DNA of 64,000 bases, taken from contig JADWOT020000001.1 in assembly GCA_036345935.2 (NCBI GenBank), positions 26,321,232 through 26,385,231 on the forward strand, written 5' to 3'. Positions 24,801 to 35,610 of the stretch are shown here, one piece after another; position 1 is the first letter of the stretch, and each line of letters opens with the position of its first letter. The DNA is from Taenia hydatigena. Lineage: Eukaryota; Platyhelminthes; Cestoda; Cyclophyllidea; Taeniidae. The translations under genes were made by a program, and so were the position numbers. A model generated the notes under the pieces. It worked only from the letters and a program-made list of their open reading frames with translations, did not search any database and had not been told where the DNA came from.

Positions 24801-27303
24801 TAACGCATATTCCATGATCAAAAGGCCTCAGAATTAACAAGGAAACGATGTGGGTAAATTAACATTTCCTGCTACACAAAATGGGGTGAATGATAGGCCC
24901 TCACCAACTGCTACTAACGCATAAAAGGCGGACTGTTATTAACCACATGAAAAATGTTGCATAACTAATTAAAATTATTTCCACCAATGCTTTCACACCT
25001 TTCTTGGGCACATGACTTTTAAAAAAGCTCAAAGAACTGCCTTAGCGCAGACTAGCCCAAAACGAAATATCACCGGAGCTTCCCATAAACGCGTTAAGTT
25101 CATAAGAAAAACCAGAAAGTACATAATATACGCGGAGTAATCGGATTTGACGCAGGACTAAGCAATGCATCAAAGCCGACAGAAAAGCAAAAGAGAAAAC
25201 CGCAAATGGACGTGAACTCCACGTCCACTAGTCGGGTTCACATGGTTTACGTTCGTAGACCTAAGAAAAATCACTTTCCCACCAATGCTGAAAGAATGAC
25301 TGCCTATTCTTCACATCGTCATTAACTTTCGCTCACATTGCTTTTACAATAAAAATAAGATCCAATGTTAACTCTTCGCTCCTCCGACACAAAACCCAAA
25401 GGACCTCTGCATATAAATGGCACTCGAAAAACCCAAATCCAGAGGGAAAATTATTTAGATTTTGATTAATGCCGCAATAAAACATTCGCTACTGAAATCG
25501 TGGAGGGAAATTTAGCAATACGGTCCAGATGCTTTGCTGTTCAATTGTGACCTTAGCACGTTCATTACCAAAATGACTAATCTAGCTGATGGCCGAAACC
25601 AAAAGGGGACGCGATTGTCCTCAGACAGAAGCGGATTTTCAGCCCAGCCAGCCTATTTACACCACGAGTTTGTTCAACCACAGCTCTCGTAATTTGATAA
25701 GGAACACACGTCACCCATTTGTGGCGCCTAACTCAGGTAAGAAAATCAGGGCATAGCATATGAGTGGCGCTGGCAGCAAACGCACTAGCCTAGCTACAGC
25801 TGGAACCTTATGTTCAGCCAGGTAATCACCAGTGTGGGAAAAGAATCATGGGAACCGTGAAAAAAAAACTACACACAGCTCCAAAGTGCAGATGTTAATG
25901 AAGTCTCCTCGACGTGGGTGAACTTTGGAATGCGGTGTTGATAAGTGGACGAGTGGGTGACACATGTGCGCACTAGGGGATGGTTTCTCCCTTCCCCTCA
26001 AAAATAAAAATAATTCGATCATCAGGACGTAAAGATGACATTAAGGGGTAGAAGCAGTGAAAAAGTGTGTCTTCACTGATCACGAGGTCGAAATAATCGA
26101 GCTTAATTGCCTAATTAAGTTCAATGAATCCTCCAAGCTAAAAAAGGTCATTTAGAGAGATCGGCCTGACTTCGACGCTGTGCTTTAATCTTCCCCTACG
26201 AGATAACCAGTGCCAGTATTTACTTCTATTTCGATGCAGTCATGCAATAAGCTCTAGATTCCATCAAACGATGACTTTTTGGTGCCTTGTGATACTTTAG
26301 TGAATTCAAAAGCTCAATGCAATCCATGGAAGTAACCGTTAAAATCCAGATGGATTTAAATCATACTGAGTCCCACAAAAGCAACAACCTTCCTGAAATG
26401 CTTCAGATCAAATTTTAGGTAAGGAAAACGCTCAAATATGAGGACATTTCGATGAACCTTTGCTCGAGGATTGGAAATCCCCAAACCAACTCAATCAGAT
26501 ACGGAAGCCACGAAAATTCTCGGGTCAGTTCAAGGGGTTATGTGGGATTCGAATATGGAGGAAGAATGTTGAGAATGAGAACTTATTGGAACAGTAGGAA
26601 TTCAATTCGTGCACTTACTTCCGCCTAATTCTGCAGAAATCGAAGGCGACCTCGCGGTAACTAGCCGAGCGTGCATCGAGATAGCGGGCATAGTGACGAA
26701 TAAACAAGAACATCGTGGCAGCTAAGGAAGAAAATATTAAAATCAAGTCGTAAGCACAGAAAATGGGGCAGTAATGTAAAACAGGAATAATAAAATTACC
26801 CTGTGAGTTACTTCGCTCAAAAGAACGAGGCGATGAAAGCTGACAATTATTCGACGCTAAATATTGAGAAAAGCGCTGGAAAATAAGGCAAAAATAAACA
26901 GGTGTAGGCAAGCGATCGGAGAAAAAATCGCATTGTAGACTGAAACGTGCCAAGTAATACCTCGCTTCCATTGTTCATCAAATGGTGAATCGTAATAAGA
27001 GCTTTGAAAGATACAACCCAACTGCTGTTATGGGACCGACCGATTATATAGTTTGCAAATTCTGGCATTGAAAGACGGAGCTCATATGTACAGCTGACCA
27101 AAACTAAATTGAAAAGTGAAAAGAAATACGAAGTTACTGTTAAGATGTTTTCTCTTCGGCGCAATCATTTCTTCAGTAGTAGCCTTGCAGATGGTTTTCG
27201 CAATTAATGACCCAGCAATGCTGTGTTTCATGGAAGTCATTCTGTCTACAAGACTCTGACCCGTGCCGTTTCCGGCAAGACGCTTGACAGCCCTAGCAGC
27301 CAT
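18852..27303 (-). CDS. PICALM: AP180/CALM-type clathrin assembly protein, complete 12-exon gene
   Basis: Endocytic adaptor that binds PtdIns(4,5)P2, clathrin and EH-domain proteins. Exons in transcript order: 27303-27138, 27103-26961, 26875-26800, 26721-26619, 21897-21858, 21773-21717, 21634-21523, 21479-21373, 21251-21163, 21126-20810, 20731-20283, 19124-18852. All phases join, giving 643 residues, close to CALM at about 650. The ANTH domain covers about 15-297: GQSLVDRM start, lipid-binding K40...K50-R51-K52-H53, [47 protein letters not shown] coiled [10 protein letters not shown] segment follows. The tail has a DLLQLSP clathrin-box-like motif, an NPF motif, the conserved [14 protein letters not shown] block and VNWTG, then a Q- and A-rich end closing on NPFL-stop. 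The start is the first ATG in a frame open upstream; an earlier 5' exon is not excluded. Introns range from 34 nt to 4.7 kb. Confidence 0.94.
18883..18906. repeat. CAG/CTG trinucleotide run inside AP180 exon 12
   Basis: Seven to eight CAG units on the plus strand, read as GCT on the coding strand. They encode the run of seven alanines near the C-terminus of the AP180 protein and are probably length-variable. Confidence 0.85.
21898..26618 (-). other. Large intron 4 of AP180 (4.7 kb), nothing else identified
   Basis: Bounded by an AAGTAAGTG donor at 26618 and a TTTTGTCCAG acceptor at 21898. It is AT-rich with many stops in all frames. I see no retroelement reverse transcriptase, no RNA gene and no nested gene; 60-118 codon frames here have no recognisable content. 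Confidence 0.6.
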
Positions 27304-28700
27304 GGCACCAAGACGCCAACAAGATGTCCAGAAATTAACCGGACTTTGCGCAAATGCTCCAGTCTATTAAAAGGACTGCTTAAGGTTTCACAAGGGTCGT
27401 TTAACAAGGATTATTAACTTATTATCTTCTAGACGCATTTTCTTAATAAAAACTTTTAGATATTTTTAGCCGTATCATTGCTTAAAAGGAACCACGATTT
27501 TAATTATGATGTAAAACCATTTATTAACTCATTTAATTTGGCATGACTTATCGCTATCCGGCCTTCTCAATCCTTTTTACTAGCGTTCACCTCTGTGAGC
27601 AAGAACATGCTGCATTTGACACTCTAACGTACTTTAGATCTGTTGATTTGCAAAGGAATTGTAATTTGTTTCCCGTCCCTCGTGAGGGGATGTCACCTGG
27701 TAAATTGTGTAGTAATTGTGTCGTTAAAAACAAACGTCTGGGCATGACTAAGCTGTCTAAGCTTTGGTAATTTGGTGCAACAATAATTCAAACCTTCTTA
27801 ATGGTGAAAACCCAAACAAGAGCACCTTTGTAATACTTATGTTCTTTAAATGTGCTTTTTAGGCCAGAGGCGGGAGAACAATTTGAATCTGGTTGCCAGT
27901 TGGTGTGGTCACCCTCAGGAGCGCGAATACTCCCGTCCCGAACTCTCCTGCAAGGTTCCTTTGTACCCTCTCTTGCCCGTAATAAAGATGTTGAAGCGTG
28001 TTCAGACTTCTAATAACAAGAGCGGTATGAAGGAAGAGGAGGAACTTTTCACAACCTTTCTGCTTAGTCTTTTGCTTAACTGCATACTTTGCCCAATAAA
28101 TGGTTTTTAGTTTTTCGCATTGTTAGCACTTGTAATGTGCCATTGCTGTGGAGCATCCTATGATTGAAAATAGCGCAGTACTTGCGCGGATTTTGTGCAT
28201 ACTTTGAGCGAAAGGAATTGGGACTGATAGCATTGCTTTGAATCCAGTTCGACCGTCGAAGGTGAATTGGCCAACCACGTGTCCGTGATCGAAGAAAAGA
28301 GTGCATCAAACAACAAAGGCATTACACATGTGTATTAATCTATAGGAGAGACTTGCGCTAATTTTCATGGGCAAGAGGTCAACACCCCCATCGAGAACAC
28401 GGTGGCCAGGAAAAAAGTGATCCTTTGCTAAAGCCAGAGTTGAGACTACCAGTTCATCGCGGCTCAAGAGATGTAGGCGCTAGAGGAACAGTGGCCTCGA
28501 CACGATGAATAATTAGCCAAGTTGGCGCTTAAATCTATTAGCTTAACTAAAGCAAACTCAGGCGACTTTGACCAAGCGTTAACATTGGTTGTGAATTTTT
28601 CCTTCCAACTAATGAACTATTTCACTGAGATATCGACTTGATTTGATTTTAAATACGTTTCAGTCTCTCCAAGTCTGCACCGACGTTGTTTTGCATCACA
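27304..28700. other. Region upstream of AP180, no gene supported
   Basis: This probably holds the AP180 promoter and 5' UTR. A weak exon-like stretch at about 27862-27950 follows a TGCTTTTTAG acceptor-like site, but I could not link it to any gene. Confidence 0.4.
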
Positions 28701-28912
28701 TGGAGTAGCCGCGCGAAATTGATTTTCGTCGCCGGCACTACGAGACAATGCACGAGCCTCGCTAAAATCCCCTAATCTAATGCTCACCCTGAATTCCACT
28801 GTTTTGGCGCTCAACTGTGTCGATGGTTGCATGCACATGGGTGAGAGCAGTTCGGCGTTCGTCACACATCTTGAAGTCCTCAAAAAAATCAGTCAATGCG
28901 TTTTGCTTTGTA

Positions 28913-29033
28913 GGAAGGATTACAAATCTTATGGACAGCAAAAATGTCATTGTCCGATTTCGATCTTCCGCAAAAACTCAAGAAGTTCCCATTCATCTCT
29001 GTCTCCCTGTCAAGGACTTGAAAATTAACAATT
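28913..29033 (+). CDS. Candidate exon of an unidentified plus-strand gene
   Basis: After a GCTTTGTAG acceptor-like site, one frame reads RITNLMDSKNVIVRF...EVPIHLCLPVKDL, which looks protein-like in composition, and it ends near a possible GTTGGT donor. There is no firm family match. It may belong to the gene whose long last exon is 31560-33656, but I could not join the phases. A second, weaker candidate just upstream (about 28780-28840) contains TLNSTVLALNCVDGC and ends at a GTGAG donor. Confidence 0.3.
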
Positions 29034-29847
29034 CGCTTGAGGTTGGTGATCAATAAGTATCAGAAGTGGCTAGATAAGAGGTTTAGTTTTTGGGCCTAAT
29101 TTTTATTCCATTTTTGCCATTCTGTATTAAATTTGTGTAAAAATGATCCTATTTGAGTTGATTGTCCATCTCTAGCTCTGTTCATTTCCAGTGTCTACCT
29201 TTTTACCATTTCAGTAGCACTTTAGTGTCTGGCATTCAAACCTGCCTTGCTATTTGTGCACATAAACTCTTCAATTAGCCATTACCTATCAGACCTAAAT
29301 TAATGTCATGCCTTTCCGTAGAAGGCCTAAGTGAAGTGAATATGGTAATCCTTCCCAAGATGTTCCCTTTCATAGTAGTCCAAACTGTCGGAGAGAGGAG
29401 AGCTAGGTCACAACTATGTACATGCATACGCAATAAGTAAACAAGCAAGTGGACAATTCATGCATTCACAGAAAACGCTGTCGTGTGGAGCCGGAATGTT
29501 TTCTTTCTTAGGGGTGTGGAGTGGTAGGTGAGGCCCATTATTGTCCGAAAAAAAATCAGAGTCGTGTCAATTCGCCCAACCAACGCTGAAATAGGGGATC
29601 AAAAGTCAGCTTATCGCTCAATCAGTCAAGCAACCAGTTAGTCAGCAAATAAACCGTCAATCGATGAGGTAAAATCAGGGTGCTAGCTTTTGAAGCTTAC
29701 CCTTTCCAACTGAGTTGACTTGTGGCATTTTCCGACCTACACCAAACGCTTTAATTCCTTAATTCCTTCCTTGCAATCATTTCACCGATCACTCACTAAC
29801 CTAACCGGCTCCTCCAGTCTTTACCATGACTGGCAACTTATTTCCAG

Positions 29848-29979
29848 CTGAATGATCCGGTTCTGGTGCGAATGCAGAACATGCAGACGGGTGTTCAGTG
29901 TTGGGTTCCCGGTCACGTGGCTAGCGCGGCTAAACCTCTCAATCATAATTACTCCATTCAACTGTTCTACGGAAGTCGT
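29848..29979 (+). CDS. Candidate exon, possibly Tudor-like
   Basis: The 132 nt between a TATTTCCAG acceptor and a CGT|GTGAG donor are exactly 44 open codons: LNDPVLVRMQNMQTGVQCWVPG...NYSIQLFYGSR. The DPVLVRM...WVPG...VQLFYGS-type pattern resembles one strand set of a small Tudor-like (DUF4537-type) barrel; this is a resemblance only. A further possible exon follows at 30251-30350 (TCTGTAG acceptor, GTGGAG|GTGAG donor), but its best frame does not join in phase with this one. Confidence 0.4.
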
Positions 29980-31559
29980 GTGAGATGTTTATTTTCCCTC
30001 TGTATTCCTCTGTAGTAAAAGAGTTCATTTGATCTGGCGGCAATACCTACGAGTCCTCTGTCTTGTAGAGACTGTTCAAGAGTCATGATGTTGTAAAAAT
30101 CTCGCCCGACCTTCATGACGCAATTGTCAATTACATTGTCAACTTCATTGCGTGAGTTGTTAGTGTGTCGCGTTCTACTTATATTAATTAAGTAGTCAAT
30201 CCGATGGCAACGCTAATTAAGGTAATTATTTATCCCCTTATGCTCTGTAGAGATGACCGTGGAAACTGTATGCAATCAACCAATGGAAAGCCAAGGCCAC
30301 CAAGAGGTACTGTGCCGAAGTGGAATAAATATATGCGTAAATCTGTGGAGGTGAGACAATTGGTTTTACTGAAGAGAAGTTTACCTCCATTATTAATCAC
30401 TGCTTCATTTTACTCTGCTTGTTAAATCAGCAGTTGCGGTTTCATTTTAAGATGCGCGGAGGTATCATTAGGTACTGAAAATTAACAGAATTTTTTTTTG
30501 TTTTGCGAACTGCTGAGTCAGAAACACAAATGGCTGTCTGGAGGCCGCAATGCGGTAGATTCAGTGTTTTTATTAAAAAAATAAGATTTAATGAGCCTTT
30601 TTTTAAAAAAAACATTCTTTAGAATTCAAAAGCGTGCTTTAATTGTACTTAGTGTTGTAACACTCGAGACTATCAGATGGATCAAGTTTTTTGGAGGACA
30701 ATGAAGTGTTTTCGGTACTTCCAGCGAATAGATTAACTATGCTACCATCGTCTCAGAGGTCATGACACCGTCTGGAAGCTAGTAAGCAAGATGATGCGAT
30801 TTTACTGTTAGGCATTGAAAGTCGTTAGGCAATTTCGCGGCCACCTTCCACTGTTAGGTTCTGTTAATGACCCAAAGATATGAATTTCTGACTGTGTGGA
30901 ACTCGGCCAGTAAGTTTGAAATCCAGTTGTGGCACTGAAATTCCCTGACACGTTTCAGCCTCTTGATTGCCTTCAAGAGACCATAAGCGATACTAAACCC
31001 CTTCTCTGGTTGCCATTATCTTCTTGTTTCATGAATCAGTTCCAGCGTACCACTTTCTTTACCTGTGGCTTTAGTTATGGCCACCTGAGCGTCCAAAGTT
31101 CTCTATGTCCGTTACTCCAATATAGCTGTTTTCAGATTCTTTAATCCACTATAGATTAAAAATATCTCAGAGATTGGCTCATGCTCGTGACATGAAATAA
31201 CGGAATTCTGTTTCACTTTGTTTTAAATCACTGATTGGTTTCGTGTCTACTTTCGCCTCTGACTGATTTCCTGTACCTGTCCTTCCGTCTTCTCCTTCCA
31301 CCTCTTCCCCTCATCTCCATCGTTTTCAAAGTGATAACTTAAATTCAGATTTCCTAGTAGTTTACTGTGGTAGGATTGTCTTTAATTTCCTGCCTTTGAA
31401 TACCTTGTAAAAATAGTGATAGACGGTGGAGTAAGCCTTTAGGGAGTGCTTTAACGAAGTTGGTTAAGCAGTGTTGCATTCTAGCATTAAGGTGGAGTAG
31501 ATCCAAATCCAAATGCCCCTTAATCATCCAAGGAATTGTGCTTCTATTTGTTGATTTAG

Positions 31560-33656
31560 GGGAGTAAAAACCTGTCGCCTGTTTTCTCGACTCCGCTTAA
31601 GGAGAAGACAACGCAGTTTGAGAGTCCGCTGAATCCGTTTGCAAATATGGGTGATCCAATTCAAGATTCCTCCCGTAGACGCCTTTCCAAGTTAAACAAA
31701 TCGCCTAGAATCTCGTCCACGGTTTCTGAACAGAACCGTATCGCGACACGGGCGGCTGAAAAGGATAATTCTGGTCGGTACAGCCAAAATATTAGTCCAA
31801 GTGAGAAAAAAGACTTGAAAGAGGGCATTAAAAGCCCAGATAGGGTATGGACGAGACCAACAAACTTTCGAACCAGCAGTACCAATCCACTCTCTGACTA
31901 CGCAGATTACTTCGCAAATGGATATGACGAGATTGACGAGTGGGATAAGACCCAACCTTCGACCGACTCAATCTTTGGCTCACCAGAGTTGGAAGAGGGG
32001 AAGGCAGTCGCGGGTCAAGAGGATGCAAAGATTGTGGTGGATCTACCCAAAGCCAAGTGTCGACTAACCGTGAGCGCGTCGATAAATCAGCTCAAGGATT
32101 CAAGTAAAATCCGTGCAGACCCTAGATTCGTCGATGTCACTCTATTTCTTGAAGGCAAGAGGGGATCTTGTCAGCAGAAAGTTAATCTGGCTATTCCTGA
32201 TGAAGATAGTCAAGAAGGTAGTGGGTCGGGCAACCTGGTTATATTCAATGAAGGCGGTCGGAGGAGTGGTGGATTCAGAGTAGCTGAGGGGACAGAGAAG
32301 GCGGCTGATGGCAAGAGAAGGTCCTATCAGCAAGCAGGTAACTTGGCTATCTTCAATGAAGGTGTTCAGAGTAGTGGTGGATCCAGAACAGTTACAGAGA
32401 CAAAAAAAGTGGCCGAAGGCAACAGAGGGTCTTGTCAGCACACAGTTAATCTGGTTATTGCTGATGAAGGCGTTCAAAGAAGTGGTGGATCTAGATTATC
32501 TAAATCAGCAAAAAAGGCGACTGAAGATAAGAAAAAGTCCTATCAACAGATAATTAGCCTCACTATATCCGATGAAGATGGCCAAAGGAGTGGCGGATCT
32601 AGGGTTCCTGAAGTAGCCAAAAAGGCAGCTAAAGGCAAGGACGGGTCTTATCGACTATCACTTGACCAGGCTCTCTCCGATGACGATAATCAGAGGGGTG
32701 AGGAAACTGGAGTACTTAAAATGGCAAAAAAGATGGCTAAAGTGCCATCTCCTGAGATGCATCTTGTGGACGTGGAGCAATTTTGGATTCAGGAGAGTGA
32801 TGAGAGGTACATAGTCACGGACGACTATGAGGAGAGTAGAAGCGAAGAATCCACCATTTTAATGGATGAAGGGCCAGTTACAGTGGATTATTTAATGAAT
32901 CAACCAGTCTACTTGGGCACTTCAATAGACTGGGTTCCAGAAGATGAATGCATTTTACGGATTCCGCCTTTGAGATATCCTGAGACATCAATGGTTGAGG
33001 AGTGGTGCGCCATGGGATCGTTATCAGATGTGGTGAGGAATTCAGCACAGGCATCAGAGGAGGTTTATATAGCACCGAACCATGAGGTTTGTCAAATTGA
33101 AAGAATGTCCAGCTTCTCTGCCTTCACCTTTTTGGTAAACTGCTTAACAACTGAAAGGCAATTACTGACTTTGGTGAAGAAGCTTTCAAGTTTTTCTGGT
33201 GAATGGGTTGTAGTTAAAACTCTGGAAGTTGTGGAATGTGTAAATCGCCTACAGTTGATTTTTGTTGAAGCTCTAGCATTGCAAAGTTCTGTGAAGGCAA
33301 GTCTGAATATGCACAGGGAGCGGGAAGTGTCCTCGAAAAAACTGCGAATACTCGAGGCTGGAAATAACAGTTCCACTTCTCCGAACGCAATAGTTCAGGA
33401 ATCGAAGCCTCGCCGTCAGGATGGAACGAAACAGCTACCAGAAGTGGAATCAGATCATCGGACTAGTCAAGTCTCAGAGAAGATCCCGCCTCAAGAACTG
33501 ACAGATGAGGTTATTAAAGACAACCAGTTTATTGAAAGCGGCAATGACCTTGAACCCTGCTCGCCAATCATAGCCCAGAGCGTGAGTGAGTTGGAGCGAA
33601 GACTTCATTCAGCTTTCCTAACCCGCAAACGGTGTCGAATTCGAGCTATCAGTTAA
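31560..33656 (+). CDS. Unidentified hydrophilic protein with 36-residue tandem repeats (long last exon)
   Basis: The longest open frame in the window: 669 codons from the ATG at 31647. The frame is open back to a good acceptor (TTGTTGATTTAG) at 31559, adding 29 residues that read like protein (STPLKEKTTQFESPLNPFAN). I therefore take this as a terminal exon, with the true start probably upstream. Counting from the 31647 ATG, residues 170-221 are a compound, rearranged repeat. They are followed by four 36-residue repeats (222-257, 258-293, 294-329, 330-365) of form GKRxSYQQxxNLxI.DEGxQRSGGSR....KKAxE. An acidic stretch follows (about 380-420), then a helical region around 480-560 (FSAFTFLVNCLTTERQLL) and a basic C-terminus (LTRKRCRIRAIS). 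There is no signal peptide or membrane segment, and I recognise no family. Poly(A) signal AATAAA lies at 33815. Confidence 0.75.
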   Translation, partial: GSKNLSPVFSTPLKEKTTQFESPLNPFANMGDPIQDSSRRRLSKLNKSPRISSTVSEQNRIATRAAEKDNSGRYSQNISPSEKKDLKEGIKSPDRVWTRPTNFRTSSTNPLSDYADYFANGYDEIDEWDKTQPSTDSIFGSPELEEGKAVAGQEDAKIVVDLPKAKCRLTVSASINQLKDSSKIRADPRFVDVTLFLEGKRGSCQQKVNLAIPDEDSQEGSGSGNLVIFNEGGRRSGGFRVAEGTEKAADGKRRSYQQAGNLAIFNEGVQSSGGSRTVTETKKVAEGNRGSCQHTVNLVIADEGVQRSGGSRLSKSAKKATEDKKKSYQQIISLTISDEDGQRSGGSRVPEVAKKAAKGKDGSYRLSLDQALSDDDNQRGEETGVLKMAKKMAKVPSPEMHLVDVEQFWIQESDERYIVTDDYEESRSEESTILMDEGPVTVDYLMNQPVYLGTSIDWVPEDECILRIPPLRYPETSMVEEWCAMGSLSDVVRNSAQASEEVYIAPNHEVCQIERMSSFSAFTFLVNCLTTERQLLTLVKKLSSFSGEWVVVKTLEVVECVNRLQLIFVEALALQSSVKASLNMHREREVSSKKLRILEAGNNSSTSPNAIVQESKPRRQDGTKQLPEVESDHRTSQVSEKIPPQELTDEVIKDNQFIESGNDLEPCSPIIAQSVSELERRLHSAFLTRKRCRIRAIS

Positions 33657-33814
33657 CACTGGGGCCAGTCTTGAATGAGAGGGGCAGCAAAACACGCCAT
33701 CCTATGGGGATTAATAGGACTTTTCTAAATCAACTTGGTGGCAATATTTTGTACAAATTAATTTGCTTGATTTTTAGCAAAATAGTTGAGTTCATTTTGA
33801 TTGAGTGGTCCGGA

Positions 33815-33820
33815 ATAAAA
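33815..33820 (+). terminator. Poly(A) signal of the 36-residue-repeat gene
   Basis: AATAAA (overlapping a second AATAAT) lies 159 nt after the stop codon at 33656. Confidence 0.55.
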
Positions 33821-34500
33821 TAATGAGGTTTTAAAAATGGTCTTTACGTATTTTTGAAATTTTCGATGATGCAGTCTTATGCCTAAATTTACCCCAGACA
33901 TGGGCAAGGGTTGTAAGTGTATCTAGCATTTCATTGCTTCCCCATGTAAGCCTCCGAGTTCGCCAAGTAGAGAATCTTGATGTCTACAATTGTTCCGTAA
34001 TTGAAGAAGTCGTATTTTATAGCGTTTGTCTCACAAGATCTTGGTTAACCTTCCTGCTCAGCCCTTAGCTCGCCTTTCACTTGGGCTCTAGAGGCGCTCC
34101 AAAGACCGCCCACTCCAAAATAAGAACTCCTGATCCATAAATGGCATCGGAGAATGCATTCTGGTGAGCAAAAACTGCATTTCAAAGCACCTATTGACTC
34201 ATTTTAGCGATTGGCGGGGAAACATTCTTTAGTATAACCTACCATCCTGGAACATCTGGCCGTACTGCATAGGACTTTGTTCACTCCTGACACGGAAAGG
34301 CCCCTTCCCAAGCACTCTCACAGCTGCCGAACGTACACAAGACTGGTGCAATTCATATGATCTTTTACGAGCGGGCGTCACTGCTACTCTCGTGCAGTAC
34401 TCGAAGGCGCTGGTATAAGTAAACTTACCCCCTGGTTTTCCATTCGGTAATTACTACTGAAGTTGACATCAGCCTCCCACAAAGGAGCGACGATGGGAGA
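33821..34500. other. Intergenic, nothing identified
   Basis: No supported open frame or repeat is seen between the poly(A) signal and the start of the NPC1-locus duplication. Confidence 0.5.
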
Positions 34501-34984
34501 CAGCCGCCAAGTCTCGACCGCTTAACTCCAAAATACCTCTGCACATGCACACACACGCATGCAAACGCGGTCACCACAAGTTAGCTATTCACGTGTGTAC
34601 GGTGCATGTGTATGTGTGGGTGTGTGGCTGTGTGCATGTTGGTAAGTGAGTGAGATGAGTTTTAAAGTCATAGTCAGTTTGTTATTTTGTATAACAGATA
34701 GAGTAGGAAACCAAAGCTGGCTCAGCATCAGCACCAGCATCTTCATCATCGTCATCATTAGTATTGAAAGGACATTCTGACAACATTATACCATCATCAG
34801 GAGCACAGGTGTTGGGAGGCAACGAGAGCTGCAATGAGAAAGCAGGTCGATGAGACTGAGCCTGGAAGGATGGGAAGGGAGGAAGGGATGGAAGTAGGGA
34901 GATCAGTGGGGAAGCAAAATTGAAGCGATGGTTCGGAAGACAACAGGGTGAAGAAATCTGCGGCAGTGATAGCAGTCATGGAGG

Positions 34985-35050
34985 CTAGACGTGGTGCTGC
35001 CCTTCTGAATACTTCCAACGACTAGTCGCCCGAATCAGCTGTAGTCTAGC
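34985..35050 (-). pseudogene. Remnant of the last NPC1 exon (left copy)
   Basis: Corresponds to the right-copy terminal exon 54841-54935 but has lost two internal blocks, leaving a short GAGGCTAGACGTGG...CAGCTGTAGTCTAG match. The frame is not preserved. Confidence 0.7.
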
Positions 35051-35060
35051 ATACACTGAT

Positions 35061-35076
35061 GTCACATATATGTGAC
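35061..35076. repeat. 16-bp palindrome GTCACATATATGTGAC
   Basis: Perfect palindrome. Near-identical ones occur at 38538-38553 and 59224-59239. Confidence 0.6.
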
Positions 35077-35447
35077 GAGTGTACTTTTTCAATTTCTATG
35101 GCAAATTCCACAATACTGGATGGGAAGCGGACATGGGTTGGAGCGGTTGATTTTGTCTTCTGTCTGTTGCCAACTGGGATCTGTGTAGTCATTTCATTCC
35201 ACCAACCCAATTGTTCTGCAAGTGTCCGCTAATTTTCATCAGCACTTCAGTGTCGAATGAGCGATTTTGCCTTGGTGCTAATGCCAACAGGTCTTCTGTG
35301 CATATTTGATAAAGCTACTACGGCCAGATTAGTAGCTGCTTGGATCCACCACCTTATTTGTAAATGGAAGCTATCCAGATGCCTCGATAACAAGGAAATT
35401 ACGAAATGGACAAACCAATGTCACAATGACTGCGACTTTTAACTCAA

Positions 35448-35610
35448 CAAAGTAGTCGAGTTGAATGGGCAGGAAGATGACGCTAACGACTGTACCAAAG
35501 AGCAACATGCACAGGTACATGCGGACTTAGAAGATTTGAAGCAGACGCAGCTTCGCAAAGCCCAGTACCACGATGTCACCGAACATCGTCAGTGTGATGC
35601 CTCGCAGGAC
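35448..35610 (-). pseudogene. Decayed penultimate NPC1 exon (left copy)
   Basis: Same length (163 nt) as the intact exon 55368-55530. It still reads [19 protein letters not shown], then a TAA stop at 35529-35527 replaces the Tyr codon of the FYFRMYL motif, after which MYLCMLLFGTVVSVIFLP continues. The splice donor GGTGAGTT of the right copy is GTTGAGTT here, so the GT is lost. Two independent lesions mark this as a pseudogene. Confidence 0.93.
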
